Part shown: positions 58,165-58,395 of the stretch, piece by piece
Layout of the letters: each line of letters begins with the position of its first letter
Numbering within the stretch: position 1 is the stretch's first letter
Source of the DNA: an uncultured beta proteobacterium
GTDB lineage: Bacteria > Pseudomonadota > Gammaproteobacteria > Burkholderiales > Burkholderiaceae_C
Assembly: GCA_903886275.1 (NCBI GenBank)
Contig: CAISLN010000073.1
Span: forward strand, 1-58,395
Direction of reading: 5' to 3'
DNA: 58,395 nucleotides
Notes under the pieces: model-generated
What the model was told of the DNA's origin: nothing
Database searches by the model: none
The model's input: the letters and a program-made list of their open reading frames with translations, nothing else
Program-made: the position numbers and the translations under genes

Positions 58165-58395
58165 TTACTGTGGGGTAGGCGCATCCCAGCGCAGTTCAGG
58201 TGGGTAGTTCGGTCTGTCTATATCTTTGTTGTTAACCAACACCTTCACCTTGTGGTCTGGAAAAAAGTGAACCGCGAAGCGACTCAAATCTTCAGGGCCA
58301 TATTTGGGCACCTCAATCTCCACCACTTGATCGGGCGGCGGCGGCGGGAGTATGTCCCCGCCCTGGTATTCCCACTCAATCTTGACCTTGATTCC
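58165..58395 (-). CDS. Unknown protein, partial at right edge
   Basis: The C-terminal 76 residues are visible, running off the window. The sequence contains a Pro run (GGDILPPPPPDQVVEIEVPK) and FAVHFFPDHKVKVLVNNKDI, ending in ELRWDAPTPQ and TAA. The frame stays open to the window end. It lies 15 bp upstream of the DUF2235 lipase start on the same strand, so it is probably in one operon and may be an effector-delivery or chaperone component. I do not recognise a domain from this tail. Confidence 0.6.
   Translation of the reverse strand, partial: GIKVKIEWEYQGGDILPPPPPDQVVEIEVPKYGPEDLSRFAVHFFPDHKVKVLVNNKDIDRPNYPPELRWDAPTPQ

Overview
The window looks like chromosomal DNA of a betaproteobacterium of order Burkholderiales, probably family Comamonadaceae (Rhodoferax/Polaromonas-like). 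I infer this from three things: high G+C coding with short gaps and many 1-4 bp stop/start overlaps; the housekeeping run yqgE-ruvX-pyrR-pyrB-(hisC)-pyrX; and a pilG-pilH-pilI-pilJ-chpA chemosensory operon beside a rubredoxin gene, a thiD-like gene and hemL. No rRNA, CRISPR array or complete prophage was seen. There is one tRNA gene, tRNA-Arg(CCT).

Layout. 1-5.2 kb is an accessory patch after the end of a cheB gene. It holds a KOW-like repeat protein, relics of at least three defence-type genes (a helicase start, two DUF1524 nuclease pieces, an HsdM start), a DUF4160/DUF2442 pair, and a LysR regulator divergent from a secreted SnoaL-like protein. 5.3-13 kb has tRNA-Arg, a tiny lipoprotein and a methylated-amine module: an MttB-family methyltransferase, two divergent dimethylglycine-dehydrogenase-like flavoenzymes and an XRE-cupin regulator. 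13-15.6 kb has a CheV-like protein, a ParC/ParE-type toxin-antitoxin pair and an internally deleted IS50-like element. 15.6-27.6 kb has a MocR regulator, DsbA- and TlpA-like thioredoxin-fold proteins, UspA, mnmH/selD for selenouridine tRNA, a transglutaminase-like protein, an MFS transporter, and an HD-GYP/GGDEF pair for cyclic-di-GMP turnover.

27.6-34 kb is the pyrimidine operon with hisC embedded in it, followed by a divergent photolyase. 34-37 kb is a compact four-gene cassette built around a DUF2589 protein and ending in a leaderless peptidoglycan-binding/M15-type peptidase. I consider this the best candidate for an undescribed system. 37-39 kb pairs an AraC regulator with a double SnoaL protein. 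39-48.2 kb is the Chp twitching-chemotaxis operon. 48.3-51.1 kb has rubredoxin, a ThiD-like kinase, hemL and a small membrane protein. 51.3-55.3 kb is a lower-G+C cassette of a YHYH lipoprotein, an unknown exported protein and a HupE/UreJ-type membrane protein, possibly for metal acquisition. 55.3-58.4 kb carries a DUF2235 lipase resembling type VI secretion effectors of the Tle1 family, two small genes that could include its immunity factor, and a partial gene that runs off the window.

How the parts work together. The Chp operon, CheV-like protein and c-di-GMP enzymes point to surface motility control. The MttB/DMGDH module suggests stepwise demethylation of quaternary or tertiary amines into the folate pool. 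The DUF2235 lipase and the DUF2589/M15 cassette suggest antagonistic or envelope-directed functions. All functional calls rest on reading the sequence and on knowledge of the families; no database search was run.
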